55,204 bases of DNA from DAOSWM01 sp035380045 (GCA_035380045.1 DAOSWM010000018.1:1-55204); one strand, 5' to 3'. Shown: positions 7,398 to 16,683, numbered from the stretch's first letter. Notes: generated from the sequence alone by a model not told the origin. Translations and numbers: made by a program.

Positions 7398-8432
7398 ATG
7401 AACAGAGCCCTTCCCTACATAGGTATTCTTTTAATAACTTTCCTATGGCATGATGCAACTTGCCAAACAAAAGAAGAATTTGAAGAAATTTTTATTAAGG
7501 AAACTGAGAGTAAAGCCAAAGATAAAAGTGGCAGCCCAAATTTCAAAAATATTAAGAACCTAAGCTACTATCCCGATACTCTCCCTTCATGGTTTTTCAA
7601 CCTACCACAACGAGTGGATGAATCCATTTATGCCATTGGCGTTTCTGATCCTGATTTACCTCCAGAAGAAGCTGCCATTCAGGCACTATTCAGGGCAAAA
7701 ACTATTGCAGGGATGTTCAACAAGTCAAAGTTTCAATACTTTAAAGATATTTACACATCGGAGCAAACCAACAATGAGCAGCAAAGCTACCACCAACGTT
7801 TCGATACATACTTTAAGGTTGTATCAAGCCTAAAAACGAGCGATGATAATTTTGTCGTTTTGGATCAACATTTTACAAGGTATAACGAAGCAATAGTTTT
7901 GATTAAGTACACATCACCTGAAACAAAATTATTAAAAGAAAAGAAGCCCCTCCAAATTTCATCTGAAGGTACTGTTTTGTACATTGAGCTACAAGTAGAA
8001 GAGGCCTTTGAGCCACAAGCTGATTATGAGCTTATCTCAGGAATTAAACCCATGAGTCAGGAACCACAAACCGCAAAATTCAAATACGTATCAAAGGACA
8101 ACAACTACTATTCCGAATCATCCTTTCTAGGTAAAAACATGGAGTTTCCAAGTTACTTCTATAAATACACAAATCCTAATCTTCCTGAAAACAGTGAACC
8201 ATATACATACTACAGGGGGCTTTGGGGGGAACTCACTCGAAGCTTAATGAAACAACTAATGCAAAATATTGAGAATAATTCTGTGAAAATAAAATCGGTT
8301 GGGCAACAGTATAACCCAGAAATAACGAACCTTACAAGAGAAATTGCAATAAAAAATGCCAGAATATATCTAAATGGCATTGAATTTGGTGATGATGCTA
8401 TTGACTTTAACATTGAAATTGAAGATATTTAG
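7398..8432 (+). CDS. Exported LPP20-like protein of unknown function
   Basis: A 344-residue protein starting at 7398 with a signal peptide (MNRALPYIGILLIT, cleavage near ATCQ). The Cys is not in a proper lipobox. Around residues 63-100 it has the PSWFFNLP plus YAIGVSDPDL pattern and an alanine-rich helix seen in LPP20-type proteins, where a Pro-x-Trp segment precedes an oligomerising domain. The remainder, rich in Tyr and Asn, is unrecognised. It lies 59 bases before the caspase-fold gene, on the same strand with no terminator between them, so the two are probably co-transcribed. Confidence 0.65.
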   Translation: MNRALPYIGILLITFLWHDATCQTKEEFEEIFIKETESKAKDKSGSPNFKNIKNLSYYPDTLPSWFFNLPQRVDESIYAIGVSDPDLPPEEAAIQALFRAKTIAGMFNKSKFQYFKDIYTSEQTNNEQQSYHQRFDTYFKVVSSLKTSDDNFVVLDQHFTRYNEAIVLIKYTSPETKLLKEKKPLQISSEGTVLYIELQVEEAFEPQADYELISGIKPMSQEPQTAKFKYVSKDNNYYSESSFLGKNMEFPSYFYKYTNPNLPENSEPYTYYRGLWGELTRSLMKQLMQNIENNSVKIKSVGQQYNPEITNLTREIAIKNARIYLNGIEFGDDAIDFNIEIEDI

Positions 8433-8491
8433 CAAAAAAATAAACACTAACTCATTGGTTAAAAATATTTCAAAAACTTAAAATACTCAAA

Positions 8492-10471
8492 ATGAAAAGA
8501 TTCGTAAAAAACTTGGCAGTTACACTAGGGTTCACTTTAACTAGTGCATTGTTTGTCCAATCGCAGGAATTCACCGATATAAATGTTAAACAGTTGGGCA
8601 GTAATGTGAACCTTGAGTACTCTATTATTGGCGAACAAATTGGTCAAACTTTTAACGTATCCCCATCCTATTCAGTTGATGGGGGAAGATCGTTTTTGCC
8701 AATGAAATCAGTTTCTGGATACGTTGGAGCATCGGTTCTTGGCGGCAAAAACCAAGTTATTATTTGGAATGTACTTAACGATCTTCCTGCTCTTCAAGGC
8801 GATGTAGTATTCAAACTGTCAGGAAACTCAAAGAGCACACAAGCACTGGAGGATGAGTTTAGTAAAGTAAAATTCAAACTGATAAGTTTACATAAAACCG
8901 GCACCAATCAACTTGAACTTGTACTAAGCATCACGAATACAGGTGCCACTCGTGACTTGAAGTTAATAAACGGTTTGATTACCATAACCGACTTTAAAAA
9001 GCAGCAGTACGATGCGCAACGAGGCAAGTTGGGAGAAGTTATTGGCGGACAACGATACTCAACCCCAACGCGTACAATAAAAACCAACGAAACGGTTGAG
9101 GCAACATTCGTATTCGATAGAATCCCAAGTGATCTGAACCGCGTAATGAGGCTTGACATTGGTGCCGAACTGTTAACCTACGATATTGGACTTGACCTTG
9201 AGATTGGACGTTTACAATACCGCGATTTCCCAATATCCGATAAACCTACTGGATCAATGTCGGTTAATGTTTCAAAAACATTTGAAACAACCGCAGCAGC
9301 TAAGGTAAGTATTGAAAAACCAAAGCCTGCTGCAATAACCGATAGCAAACCACCAATGGTAACAATTCTTTCTCCTGAAGGTGTAACACTTATCGGTAGC
9401 GAAGCTACTCGTGGACGCCCCTACGCACAATCATCAACCGGGCTAGATGATAAACGTTTGCGTTCTATTGCCAGCGGCGAAGGAATCCAGGTTTCTGAAA
9501 AAAGTATCTTCATTAAGGGTACAGCAAGCGATGAGAATGGAATATACGAGGTAGTTATTAATGGCAACGATGCCAAACTTAACTCAGACGGAACCTTCGA
9601 AGCCACCATCCTTTTAAAAGTTGGAAGAAATGATATCGTTATCCGTTCGATGGATACAAAACAGAACAGCGTTGAGAAAAGGTTTGTAGTTTACCGAATC
9701 GATTCGCCAAACCAAAAGGCTAAATCGGATACAGAGGAACTTGATATCATTTTTGATGCTCCAAAAACACCTCGATTCTATGCGTTCATTGTTGGGGTAA
9801 ACGATTACCCCGATGCTGGGATAGCAAGCCTCTCAAATCCGGTATCAGATGCAGAGAAACTGCGCAATGTGCTAGTGGAAAAGTACATGTTTGAACCTAA
9901 CAATGTGGTATTTATCAAAAATGCCACCCGTGCACAGATAATTGATGAGTTTGACAGGCTTACCCGCAGAGTGGGAAAGAACGATAACCTGCTGGTTTTC
10001 TTCGCTGGCCATGGTTACTTCGATACTGAAACAGAACTGGGTTACTGGCTTCCCTCCGATGCTACTGCCAGCAGTACTGCCAATTGGATGGCAAATAGCC
10101 AGATAAAAGATTACGTGGCTGCAATTAAAAGTAAGCATACGCTTCTTATTGCAGATGCCTGCTTTAGCGGAGGAATTTTTAAAACCCGAAAAGCATTCGC
10201 CGATGCAACCGATAATGTTGACAAGGTTTATGATAAACCCAGCCGCAAAGCCATGACGAGCGGTGCGTTAACAGAAGTTCCTGATAAAAGCGTTTTCCTT
10301 GAACTTCTTGTTCAACGTCTTGATGAGAATACCCTGGGCTACCTTCCCGCCGAAGAACTCTTCAGCAGCTTTAAAACCGCTGTAATGAATAGTAGCCCCA
10401 CTGTTCCACAGTACGGCGATATTAAAGGAACAGGCGATGAAGGAGGAGACTTTATTTTTGTAAGAAGATAA
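8492..10471 (+). CDS. Secreted caspase-fold (peptidase C14) protein with adhesion-like N-terminal domains
   Basis: A 659-residue protein. A signal peptide (MKRFVKNLAVTL to VQSQ) is followed by an Ig-like domain (residues about 26-110, with YSVDGGRSF and IIWNVL) of the kind repeated in Bacteroidota surface proteins. A middle domain (about 110-255) and a second Ig-like domain (about 285-410, with IFIKGTASDENGI) follow. The C-terminal caspase domain runs from about residue 427. It starts RFYAFIVGVNDY and contains the catalytic dyad H507 (FFAGHGY) and C557 (DACFSGG). Both catalytic residues are intact, so it is probably an active cysteine peptidase outside the cytoplasm. Substrate unknown. A terminator follows. 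Confidence 0.88.
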   Translation: MKRFVKNLAVTLGFTLTSALFVQSQEFTDINVKQLGSNVNLEYSIIGEQIGQTFNVSPSYSVDGGRSFLPMKSVSGYVGASVLGGKNQVIIWNVLNDLPALQGDVVFKLSGNSKSTQALEDEFSKVKFKLISLHKTGTNQLELVLSITNTGATRDLKLINGLITITDFKKQQYDAQRGKLGEVIGGQRYSTPTRTIKTNETVEATFVFDRIPSDLNRVMRLDIGAELLTYDIGLDLEIGRLQYRDFPISDKPTGSMSVNVSKTFETTAAAKVSIEKPKPAAITDSKPPMVTILSPEGVTLIGSEATRGRPYAQSSTGLDDKRLRSIASGEGIQVSEKSIFIKGTASDENGIYEVVINGNDAKLNSDGTFEATILLKVGRNDIVIRSMDTKQNSVEKRFVVYRIDSPNQKAKSDTEELDIIFDAPKTPRFYAFIVGVNDYPDAGIASLSNPVSDAEKLRNVLVEKYMFEPNNVVFIKNATRAQIIDEFDRLTRRVGKNDNLLVFFAGHGYFDTETELGYWLPSDATASSTANWMANSQIKDYVAAIKSKHTLLIADACFSGGIFKTRKAFADATDNVDKVYDKPSRKAMTSGALTEVPDKSVFLELLVQRLDENTLGYLPAEELFSSFKTAVMNSSPTVPQYGDIKGTGDEGGDFIFVRR

Positions 10472-10478
10472 TTACCCT

Positions 10479-10513
10479 AAAGGCAAGGTGTAATGTAGCC
10501 TTGCCTTTTTTCC
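10479..10513 (+). terminator. Rho-independent terminator after the caspase-fold gene
   Basis: AAAGGCAAGG (10479-10488) pairs perfectly with CCTTGCCTTT (10499-10508), followed by more Ts. The 3' arm overlaps the -33 region of the next gene. Confidence 0.85.
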
Positions 10514-10532
10514 TTTTTCAAACTTAAATTTG
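10501..10532 (+). promoter_or_regulatory. Promoter for the coiled-coil exported protein
   Basis: TTG at 10501-10503, 21 bases, then TAAATTTG at 10525-10532; the ATG at 10553 is 20 bases further on. The -33 lies in the upstream terminator stem, so the next gene starts transcription exactly where the previous one ends. Confidence 0.5.
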
Positions 10533-10552
10533 TTATACAAAATTGGTTCTGC

Positions 10553-11056
10553 ATGAAAAAAATCTTTACCATTCTTTTTGCTTCAATCACACTATCTCTA
10601 TGTGCTTTAAACATTAGTGCACAGGATGATGACCCGAAACTACTGAAGTACCAGCAAAAGGTTGAAGCAGCCAACGCTCTAATATTTTCAGCCGACAGCC
10701 TTATTAAAGAAGGAGAAAAAATGGTTGAATTAGCTGAAAGCGAACTAAAAATTCTTGCTCAGGAAGAGAAGCAGCTAAGCCGAGATATTTTTAACGACCG
10801 AAAACCCTGGGAGAAACAACTCCGCTCAAGAGATAGAGAAGAGGTAAACCAAGCAAAGGCTGAACTAAAAAACATTGACTCAAAGTTCAAGTTGGACATG
10901 AAAGACTGGACTGCCAGATACAAGGTTTCTGTAAAAAAATACGATACAGGCAATAAGTTAATTGATAAAGGCAAAACAAATCTAAAAAAAGCAAAACAGA
11001 AAATGAAAGATGCTGAAAAAAAGCTCAAAGAATATGAAAAAAATATGGATGAATAA
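10553..11056 (+). CDS. Exported lysine-rich coiled-coil protein, unknown function
   Basis: A 167-residue protein with a signal peptide (MKKIFTILFAS, cleavage near ISAQ). The rest is almost wholly helical and charged: acidic and mixed in the first half, then strongly basic after residue 110 with repeated KKA/KDAEKK heptad-like segments. It has no catalytic motif, Cys pair or lipobox. Such small periplasmic coiled coils often act as scaffolds, but no role can be named. It has its own promoter and a perfect bidirectional terminator. Confidence 0.7.
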   Translation: MKKIFTILFASITLSLCALNISAQDDDPKLLKYQQKVEAANALIFSADSLIKEGEKMVELAESELKILAQEEKQLSRDIFNDRKPWEKQLRSRDREEVNQAKAELKNIDSKFKLDMKDWTARYKVSVKKYDTGNKLIDKGKTNLKKAKQKMKDAEKKLKEYEKNMDE

Positions 11057-11064
11057 AAAAAAAT

Positions 11065-11093
11065 AAAAACGGATCGAATATCGATCCGTTTTT
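11065..11093. terminator. Bidirectional terminator between convergent genes
   Basis: A perfect 13-base stem, 11065-11077 with 11081-11093, around a 3-base loop. An A run on one side and a T run on the other make it usable on both strands. It serves the coiled-coil gene and the convergent pseudouridine synthase gene. Confidence 0.92.
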
Positions 11094-11095
11094 AT

Positions 11096-12487
11096 TTAGA
11101 ACCTATTAGTTTTCAGCATTGTAACCTCTTTTTGAGTAAGGAACCGCCATTTCCCTCTGGGTAAATTTCTCTTAGTTAAACCCGCAAAGTAAACCCTATC
11201 AAGTTTTTGAACCGAATAACCAAGGTTCTCAAAAATACGACGAACAACCCGATTCTGTCCAGAATGAATTTCGATTCCAATTACCGACAGGTCTGAAGGA
11301 TCAACGTAATCAATGGCATCAGCCTTCACAATTTCACCCTCTAAATCAACTCCACTCAACACCTGTTTCATATCAGAGGAATCGAGCGAACGGTTAAGCC
11401 CAACCTCATATATCTTCTTTTTCATGAAGCTAGGATGAGTAAGCCGTTTTGTAAGCTCACCATCATTTGTAAGAAGAAGAAGACCCGTGCTATTCCTATC
11501 GAGACGTCCAACAGGGTAAACCCTTTGTTCGCAAGCTCCCTCAATTAACTCCATTACGGTTCTCTTTGCGTTGGGATCCTCCACGGTAGTAACGTAATCC
11601 TTGGGTTTATTAAGAAGGATATAAATTTTTTTTTCAGGGTCAAGTTCTTTACCCCGAAACCGAATCTCATCGGTAAGCTTCACTTTGGTTCCTAGCTGTT
11701 CAACCACCTCACCGTTCACGGTTATCATACCCTTCTGAATGTAGTCATCGGCTTCTCTTCGGCTGCAAAGGCCCGAGTTTGCAATGTATTTATTTAGGCG
11801 TATGTAACCTTCGGAATCGGTTTTCAGATCAGCTTCAATTACGGGTGCCTGCTTATCAAATTTCTCATAGCCAGAGTAATCATTGTCAAACGATGACTTT
11901 TTTCGGGTTGATAATACCTTACGAGTCGATCTCGATTTGCTATACTTGCCATCCCCTTTTTCGGTGGAATACGAATCATCGTTCCTATAGCTACGAGACT
12001 TACTGAACTTGTTTTCTCCGTATTCTTTTTTGCCTTTATAAGTTTTTTCTCGTTCATCACCTCTACGAGGTTTTCGTTCGTCACGTTCCTCTGCTCTTCT
12101 GGATCCCTTCCTCACTTCCTTGTTCTCGAAAACATTCGGCTTACCAGAACTCTTGCGAACATTCGATCGGGAAACTCTTCCTTCATCCTGCTGGTCGTCT
12201 CCAGAGAATCTGCTTCTACGATTATCATTTCTTGTTCTGTCGCTGCGCTTGCTCCCTTTACGTGAATATCCGGTATCCTTATCGTATCCCTTTTCACTTT
12301 CCTTCTCGGTTCGCACATTTTTTCTTACCTCCCTCTCCTCATAATTTGGCTCTTCGTTGGAATGTCCCACACGATTCGTGTTAAACTTTGCAGTTCTGGG
12401 GCGGTAAACCCTGGCGGGTTCATTTTCTTCAGACTTACTCCTCCTCACGGGTTTCTTTCCGAAATCTTTCTTATCATTCGATCTCAT
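11096..12487 (-). CDS. rluB: 23S rRNA pseudouridine synthase, RluB/RsuA family, with long basic N-terminal extension
   Basis: A 463-residue protein. Residues 1 to about 225 are low-complexity and dominated by Arg, Lys, Ser, Asp and Glu, predicted disordered and nucleic-acid binding. An S4 RNA-binding domain (about 228-285, with LNKYIANSGLCSRREAD) and the pseudouridine synthase domain follow. The catalytic Asp is in VGRLDRNSTGLLLLTNDG, and HSGQNRVVRRIFENLGY is the family's conserved Arg-rich element. RluB or RluF specificity cannot be decided from sequence. The tail is a Bacteroidota feature of this family. It lies 129 bases downstream of tatA. Confidence 0.88.
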   Translation of the reverse strand: MRSNDKKDFGKKPVRRSKSEENEPARVYRPRTAKFNTNRVGHSNEEPNYEEREVRKNVRTEKESEKGYDKDTGYSRKGSKRSDRTRNDNRRSRFSGDDQQDEGRVSRSNVRKSSGKPNVFENKEVRKGSRRAEERDERKPRRGDEREKTYKGKKEYGENKFSKSRSYRNDDSYSTEKGDGKYSKSRSTRKVLSTRKKSSFDNDYSGYEKFDKQAPVIEADLKTDSEGYIRLNKYIANSGLCSRREADDYIQKGMITVNGEVVEQLGTKVKLTDEIRFRGKELDPEKKIYILLNKPKDYVTTVEDPNAKRTVMELIEGACEQRVYPVGRLDRNSTGLLLLTNDGELTKRLTHPSFMKKKIYEVGLNRSLDSSDMKQVLSGVDLEGEIVKADAIDYVDPSDLSVIGIEIHSGQNRVVRRIFENLGYSVQKLDRVYFAGLTKRNLPRGKWRFLTQKEVTMLKTNRF

Positions 12488-12568
12488 TGTGAATTAATTT
12501 ACCCTACCCATTTCGTTTTAGTCATAATGGCAGAGTTGTTATGGTATTATATATTAAAAATTGGGCTG

Positions 12569-12576
12569 CAAATATA
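12569..12576 (-). promoter_or_regulatory. -7 element upstream of the pseudouridine synthase gene
   Basis: TATATTTG on the minus strand in the 129-base gap after tatA, 81 bases before the start codon. No -33 TTG is at the expected spacing. Confidence 0.35.
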
Positions 12577-12616
12577 CTCCATTTTATCGATGAAATGGAA
12601 AAAAAGATACTATTTT

Positions 12617-12868
12617 TTACTGATTTTCAGATGGATTGGATGAAGGTGTGTCGTTGCTTGACATTTGATTCTTTTTAGGGTCTTTCAAGTTGTCAGCATC
12701 TAAATCAGCCTTTGAGATCTCTCGCTTAATTTCGGCGGTAGCTTTCTGAAATTCACGAACGCCCTTTCCCAAAGCTCTTGCAACCTCTGGAATCTTTTTC
12801 GATCCAAAAAGGAGTAGCACAACTAAAAAAATAAGGATAACCTCTGTAGTTCCTATGAAAAGAATCAT
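12617..12868 (-). CDS. tatA: Twin-arginine translocase subunit TatA/TatB-type
   Basis: An 83-residue membrane protein. The start at 12868 gives the normal short periplasmic tip (MILFIGTTEVI); a frame from 12895 would translate the upstream terminator. It has one transmembrane helix (residues about 7-23), the conserved FGSKKIPEVARALG hinge, an amphipathic helix containing GKGVREFQKA, and a polar, Ser/Asn-rich tail. The FGxxKIPE hinge favours TatA over TatB. No tatC is in the window. It lies just downstream of secDF on the same strand, separated by a terminator hairpin. Confidence 0.92.
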   Translation of the reverse strand: MILFIGTTEVILIFLVVLLLFGSKKIPEVARALGKGVREFQKATAEIKREISKADLDADNLKDPKKNQMSSNDTPSSNPSENQ

Positions 12869-12876
12869 ATTAATAT

Positions 12877-12912
12877 AAAAAAAATCCTGTAGCAAAGATA
12901 CTACAGGATTTT
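12877..12912 (-). terminator. Terminator after secDF, in the tatA leader
   Basis: A perfect 12-base stem (12901-12912 with 12881-12892) around an 8-base loop. On the minus strand it is followed by a T-run at 12877-12884. It ends only a few bases before the tatA ATG, so tatA depends on readthrough or on a promoter inside the end of secDF. Confidence 0.85.
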
Positions 12913-12932
12913 CAAATATGATGTAATTATGG

Positions 12933-15900
12933 TTACTTCTTCACTTTTGCACTTGATTTCATCTCTAAATCGTATGCGATAGGCGATGCTACGAAGAGTG
13001 AAGAGTAAGTACCAATAACAATACCAATGATTAACCCAAAGATGAATCCACGTATCACTTCTCCACCAAGGAAGAAAATTGGGATAAGTACAACCAGAGT
13101 ACTAAACGATGTTGAGAATGTTCGGCTTAAGGTATCGTTCAGAGCGTTATTGATTGTTAACTGACGATCGCGTTTTGGATACAAACCAATATACTCACGA
13201 ATACGGTCGAAAATAATCACGGTATCGTTAATTGAGTAACCAATTATAGTAAGGATTGCAGCAATAAATGCTTGGTCTATCTCTAATCCAAAAGGCACAC
13301 GATTGTAGAATAGTGAGAATACACCAATTACAATTAAAGTATCGTGGAACAATGCAACAATAGCTCCAGTACCGTATCTCCAGTTCTTAAAACGAATAAG
13401 AATGTAGAGGAAGATCACTATCAACGCAAAGAATACTGCAATTACAGCTTCCTGACGAATATCGTGGGCAATGGTTGGGCCAACCTTCATACTACTCTGT
13501 TTGAAATCAGCTTTGAAATCTTTCAAACTGGTATTTTCTGGTAAAAATTTCACTAAACCAACATGTAGTAATGAGTCAACCTCGTTATCTATGTTTTCGC
13601 TATCCTCATCAATTTTAAATTTGGTTGTTATTTTTACCTGATTAGCATCACCAAAAGTTTTAACTTCAGGAGATTCCCCAAAAACATTGCGAAGTTCAGC
13701 GCTAATATCACTTGTAACAACATCCTGATTGAATTTTACAACGTATGTGCGACCTCCTGCAAAGTCGATACCTGGGTTCAATCCTCTTATTGCAAGTGAT
13801 GCTATAGCAATAATAATAATTACCGATGAAATAACATACGAGTATTTCCTTGCCTTTACAAAATTAAACTTTGAGTTTCTAAAAGCTCTTTCGCTCAATG
13901 CTGTTGAGAAAGAAAGTGTTTTCTTTCTATCCTGCATGAAAGTAATCATGAGTCGAGTAAGGAAAAGAGCACTGAAGAGAGAGGTGATAATACCAATCAC
14001 AAGGGTTGTGGCAAATCCACGAATTGGGCCAGACCCAAAAACGTAAAGAATAATACCGGTTAGAAGCGTAGTTACGTTCCCATCGATAATAGCAGAATAT
14101 GCGTTCTTGTAACCGTCAGAAATTGCTAGGCTCAGGCCTTTACCTGCTCGTAACTCTTCCCTAATACGTTCAAATATGAGCACATTCGCATCAACCGACA
14201 TACCCATTGTAAGAACAATACCAGCAATACCAGGTAATGTTAAAGTAGCTTGGAATGATGATAACACACCAAAAATAAAGAACAGGTTTGCCAGCAGGGC
14301 AAAATCGGCAATTAACCCACCCCTGAAGCTATAGTAGACAATCATAAAGATTAGAACAATGATAAAACTGAAGATAAAGGAGTTCAATCCTGATTGAACA
14401 GCTTGTTTCCCCAGGGTTGGCCCAACAAGTTCTTCCTGGATAATTCTAGCGGGAGCAGGTAGTTTCCCTGATTTCAGCACGTTTGCTAAGTCTTTGGCCT
14501 CGTTAATGGTGAAGTCACCAGAAATGGAAGACCGTCCTCCTCTAATTTCTTGGCTCACCCTTGGAAAGGAGTAAACATAATCATCGAGTACGATAGCGAT
14601 GCATTTCCCAATATTATCGGCAGTTAACCTGGCCCAAACCTTAGCTCCCTCAGCATTCATAACCATTGATACTTCAGCAGCGCCATTATTTTGACCAAAC
14701 TCCTCACGAGCATCGGTAATAACACCTCCATCAAGAGGTGGATTGCCATCACGGCTGGTAACTTTAATAGCAACCAGCTCAAAGTAGCTCTCGGTTTTAT
14801 CCCATTTTACTGGTTTAATAGCCCACAAGAATTTTAAGTCACGTGGGAAAAGAGACTTAACCTGTTGAAGCGATAAATATTCGTTTATTTGCGCAGTATC
14901 CCTATAATGAGCCATCCCAACAATAGGACCAGGCATTAGCTGCCCCTGCTGGTTCGTTGAAGGGTTTAACTTGGCAAAAAGAGGGTAATTTTTAACATAA
15001 TCGGTATTTCCTAGCTCGGTAGTATCCTGCTTATCCTTAAGCATTTCAATAAGTTCTTCCTCCTCTCCAGCCTTGGCTGTATCAATCTCGGATACTTGTT
15101 CTTGTTGAGCCTCTTTCTCTACTTTTTCTTCAACCGCTACATCAACTTGCTCCTCTTTGTTAAGAAGTTCTTCCGCATCCCTAATTTCTTTAATTTTAGC
15201 GTTAGCTTGCTCAAGGAACGGGAAAACTTGGCTATTCTCGTATGTTTCCCAAAACTCTAGGCTTGCGGTTCCCTGCAGAAGTTTACGAACCCTTTCAGGC
15301 TCCTTCACTCCAGGTAGCTGCACAACAATACGACCCGAGCCTTCGAGTCGTTGAACGTTAGGTTGAGCAACCCCGAAACGGTCGATACGGTTACGAATAA
15401 TGTTGTATGAATTTGCGATTGCATTTTCAGCTTCATCACGGATAACACCAATAACTTCCTCGTTGGTAGAGTTGAAATTTACCTTATCACGAAGTTCGAC
15501 AGTATTGAAGATAGCTGCAAGACGTGCATTTGGTGCGATTTGTTGAAAAGCATTGGCAAAGCGTGTTATAAAATCGTCGCCGGGAGGCATTTTCTTAGCC
15601 ATATCGATAGCTGCTACAAAAGCACTATCGGTACTGTAGTTCGACATTGATCGAACGATATCAACAACAGAAACCTCAAGGGTAACATCCATTCCACCTT
15701 TAAGGTCGAGCCCAAGGTTTAGTTCGCGTTCCTTACACTCCTTGTAGTTGTACTTACGTATCCACAGGAAATTGTAAACAGTTTCGCTTGAAATTGAATC
15801 TAAATAATAAAATTCCTTTTTCGGGTCGCCCTGCGAGTACTGCACGGCATCTCTTTCAACCTTTTTGGTAACCCAGGTAAAGGATAGCTGGTATAAACAA

Positions 15901-15950
15901 ACCAGCGTTAGAGCAATTGCTATTAACCTTATAGCACCTTTATTTTGCAT
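12933..15950 (-). CDS. secDF: Fused protein translocase subunit SecDF
   Basis: A 1005-residue inner-membrane protein that uses the proton gradient to assist Sec export. It contains an N-terminal transmembrane helix, the SecD motif LNLGLDLKGGMDVTLEV, a periplasmic P1 domain with a highly acidic insert (about residues 240-310) typical of Bacteroidota, and a six-helix SecD bundle. The SecF half has NPGIDFAGGRTYVVKF and SINDTVIIFDRIREY. Fusion of SecD and SecF in one chain is normal in this phylum. The gene ends at a strong hairpin before tatA. Confidence 0.96.
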   Translation of the reverse strand: MQNKGAIRLIAIALTLVCLYQLSFTWVTKKVERDAVQYSQGDPKKEFYYLDSISSETVYNFLWIRKYNYKECKERELNLGLDLKGGMDVTLEVSVVDIVRSMSNYSTDSAFVAAIDMAKKMPPGDDFITRFANAFQQIAPNARLAAIFNTVELRDKVNFNSTNEEVIGVIRDEAENAIANSYNIIRNRIDRFGVAQPNVQRLEGSGRIVVQLPGVKEPERVRKLLQGTASLEFWETYENSQVFPFLEQANAKIKEIRDAEELLNKEEQVDVAVEEKVEKEAQQEQVSEIDTAKAGEEEELIEMLKDKQDTTELGNTDYVKNYPLFAKLNPSTNQQGQLMPGPIVGMAHYRDTAQINEYLSLQQVKSLFPRDLKFLWAIKPVKWDKTESYFELVAIKVTSRDGNPPLDGGVITDAREEFGQNNGAAEVSMVMNAEGAKVWARLTADNIGKCIAIVLDDYVYSFPRVSQEIRGGRSSISGDFTINEAKDLANVLKSGKLPAPARIIQEELVGPTLGKQAVQSGLNSFIFSFIIVLIFMIVYYSFRGGLIADFALLANLFFIFGVLSSFQATLTLPGIAGIVLTMGMSVDANVLIFERIREELRAGKGLSLAISDGYKNAYSAIIDGNVTTLLTGIILYVFGSGPIRGFATTLVIGIITSLFSALFLTRLMITFMQDRKKTLSFSTALSERAFRNSKFNFVKARKYSYVISSVIIIIAIASLAIRGLNPGIDFAGGRTYVVKFNQDVVTSDISAELRNVFGESPEVKTFGDANQVKITTKFKIDEDSENIDNEVDSLLHVGLVKFLPENTSLKDFKADFKQSSMKVGPTIAHDIRQEAVIAVFFALIVIFLYILIRFKNWRYGTGAIVALFHDTLIVIGVFSLFYNRVPFGLEIDQAFIAAILTIIGYSINDTVIIFDRIREYIGLYPKRDRQLTINNALNDTLSRTFSTSFSTLVVLIPIFFLGGEVIRGFIFGLIIGIVIGTYSSLFVASPIAYDLEMKSSAKVKK

Positions 15951-16005
15951 TGGTTCTTTGAGTTAAACGATTGATTACTTTTACTTTGTTTTTAAAAATG
16001 TGGGG

Positions 16006-16013
16006 CAAATATA
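16006..16013 (-). promoter_or_regulatory. -7 element for secDF
   Basis: TATATTTG on the minus strand, 55 bases before the secDF ATG. A matching -33 is not clear. Confidence 0.4.
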
Positions 16014-16116
16014 TTACTTTTTTTCAGAAATGCCATAAATTCAAATTATATGTAACGAATTAATGCCAGCACAAAAGAATAGACATACAAGCTAAATCAT
16101 AGCTGAATTATCCTAA

Positions 16117-16542
16117 CTAACTAACATTTAATACCAAGCAATTTTCATGAAAGTTCACTAACGCCGAGTATCGCACCAAAAAATCGCAACCAAGAAGACC
16201 GTGAATCGAAAAACTCACATAGTTGCTATACAGCTCAGAAATGGGAGACAAATCGGTTTTGAACACATTCATCGACCCAAAATCAATTGCCCCAAGAATG
16301 AGTGATGGAAGTTTAACCTGCTCAACCATTAAACGCTGGGCATTTATGCCAGCAGCATATGGCTCTGCCGATTCAACCTCAACCTTAGGAAGATTCTCCG
16401 CTAACGTGTTGTCGATTACCGTTCTGGAGGCACCAGTATCGAGTATTAGATTTACCTGGAACCCGTTTATATACCCCCTCACAATTGGATGATAACTCCC
16501 CTCCTCGATTTCAACTACTTCAAAAGGAACAATATTTTGCAT
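16117..16542 (-). CDS. Retropepsin-like aspartyl protease-fold protein
   Basis: A 141-residue protein without a signal peptide. The active-site motif of the retropepsin fold is present, with the catalytic Asp (D35) in LILDTGASRTVID. The second structural motif, a hydrophobic pair followed by Gly, is visible as HGLLGCDFLVRY. A single-domain protein of this size would have to dimerise to form the usual two-Asp active site. Members of this family in Bacteroidota are mostly uncharacterised, so the substrate is unknown. It stands alone, divergent from the kinase gene at 16684. Confidence 0.8.
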   Translation of the reverse strand: MQNIVPFEVVEIEEGSYHPIVRGYINGFQVNLILDTGASRTVIDNTLAENLPKVEVESAEPYAAGINAQRLMVEQVKLPSLILGAIDFGSMNVFKTDLSPISELYSNYVSFSIHGLLGCDFLVRYSALVNFHENCLVLNVS

Positions 16543-16683
16543 GACAATAAAAAAATTTAATCACCAAAAGTAAGGTTATTTCGTTAGCATAAAAAGCTTC
16601 GGGTAAAGAGAAAGAAAAATATCGTTATAAAGCATATTATTTATTATATTGCTTTAATTTTTCACCTTAGGAAAGGGTAACCC

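Noticed and set aside
12869..12895. A longer TatA from an ATG at 12895
   Set aside because: It would translate the secDF terminator stem; the family starts one or two residues before the IGTTEVI segment.
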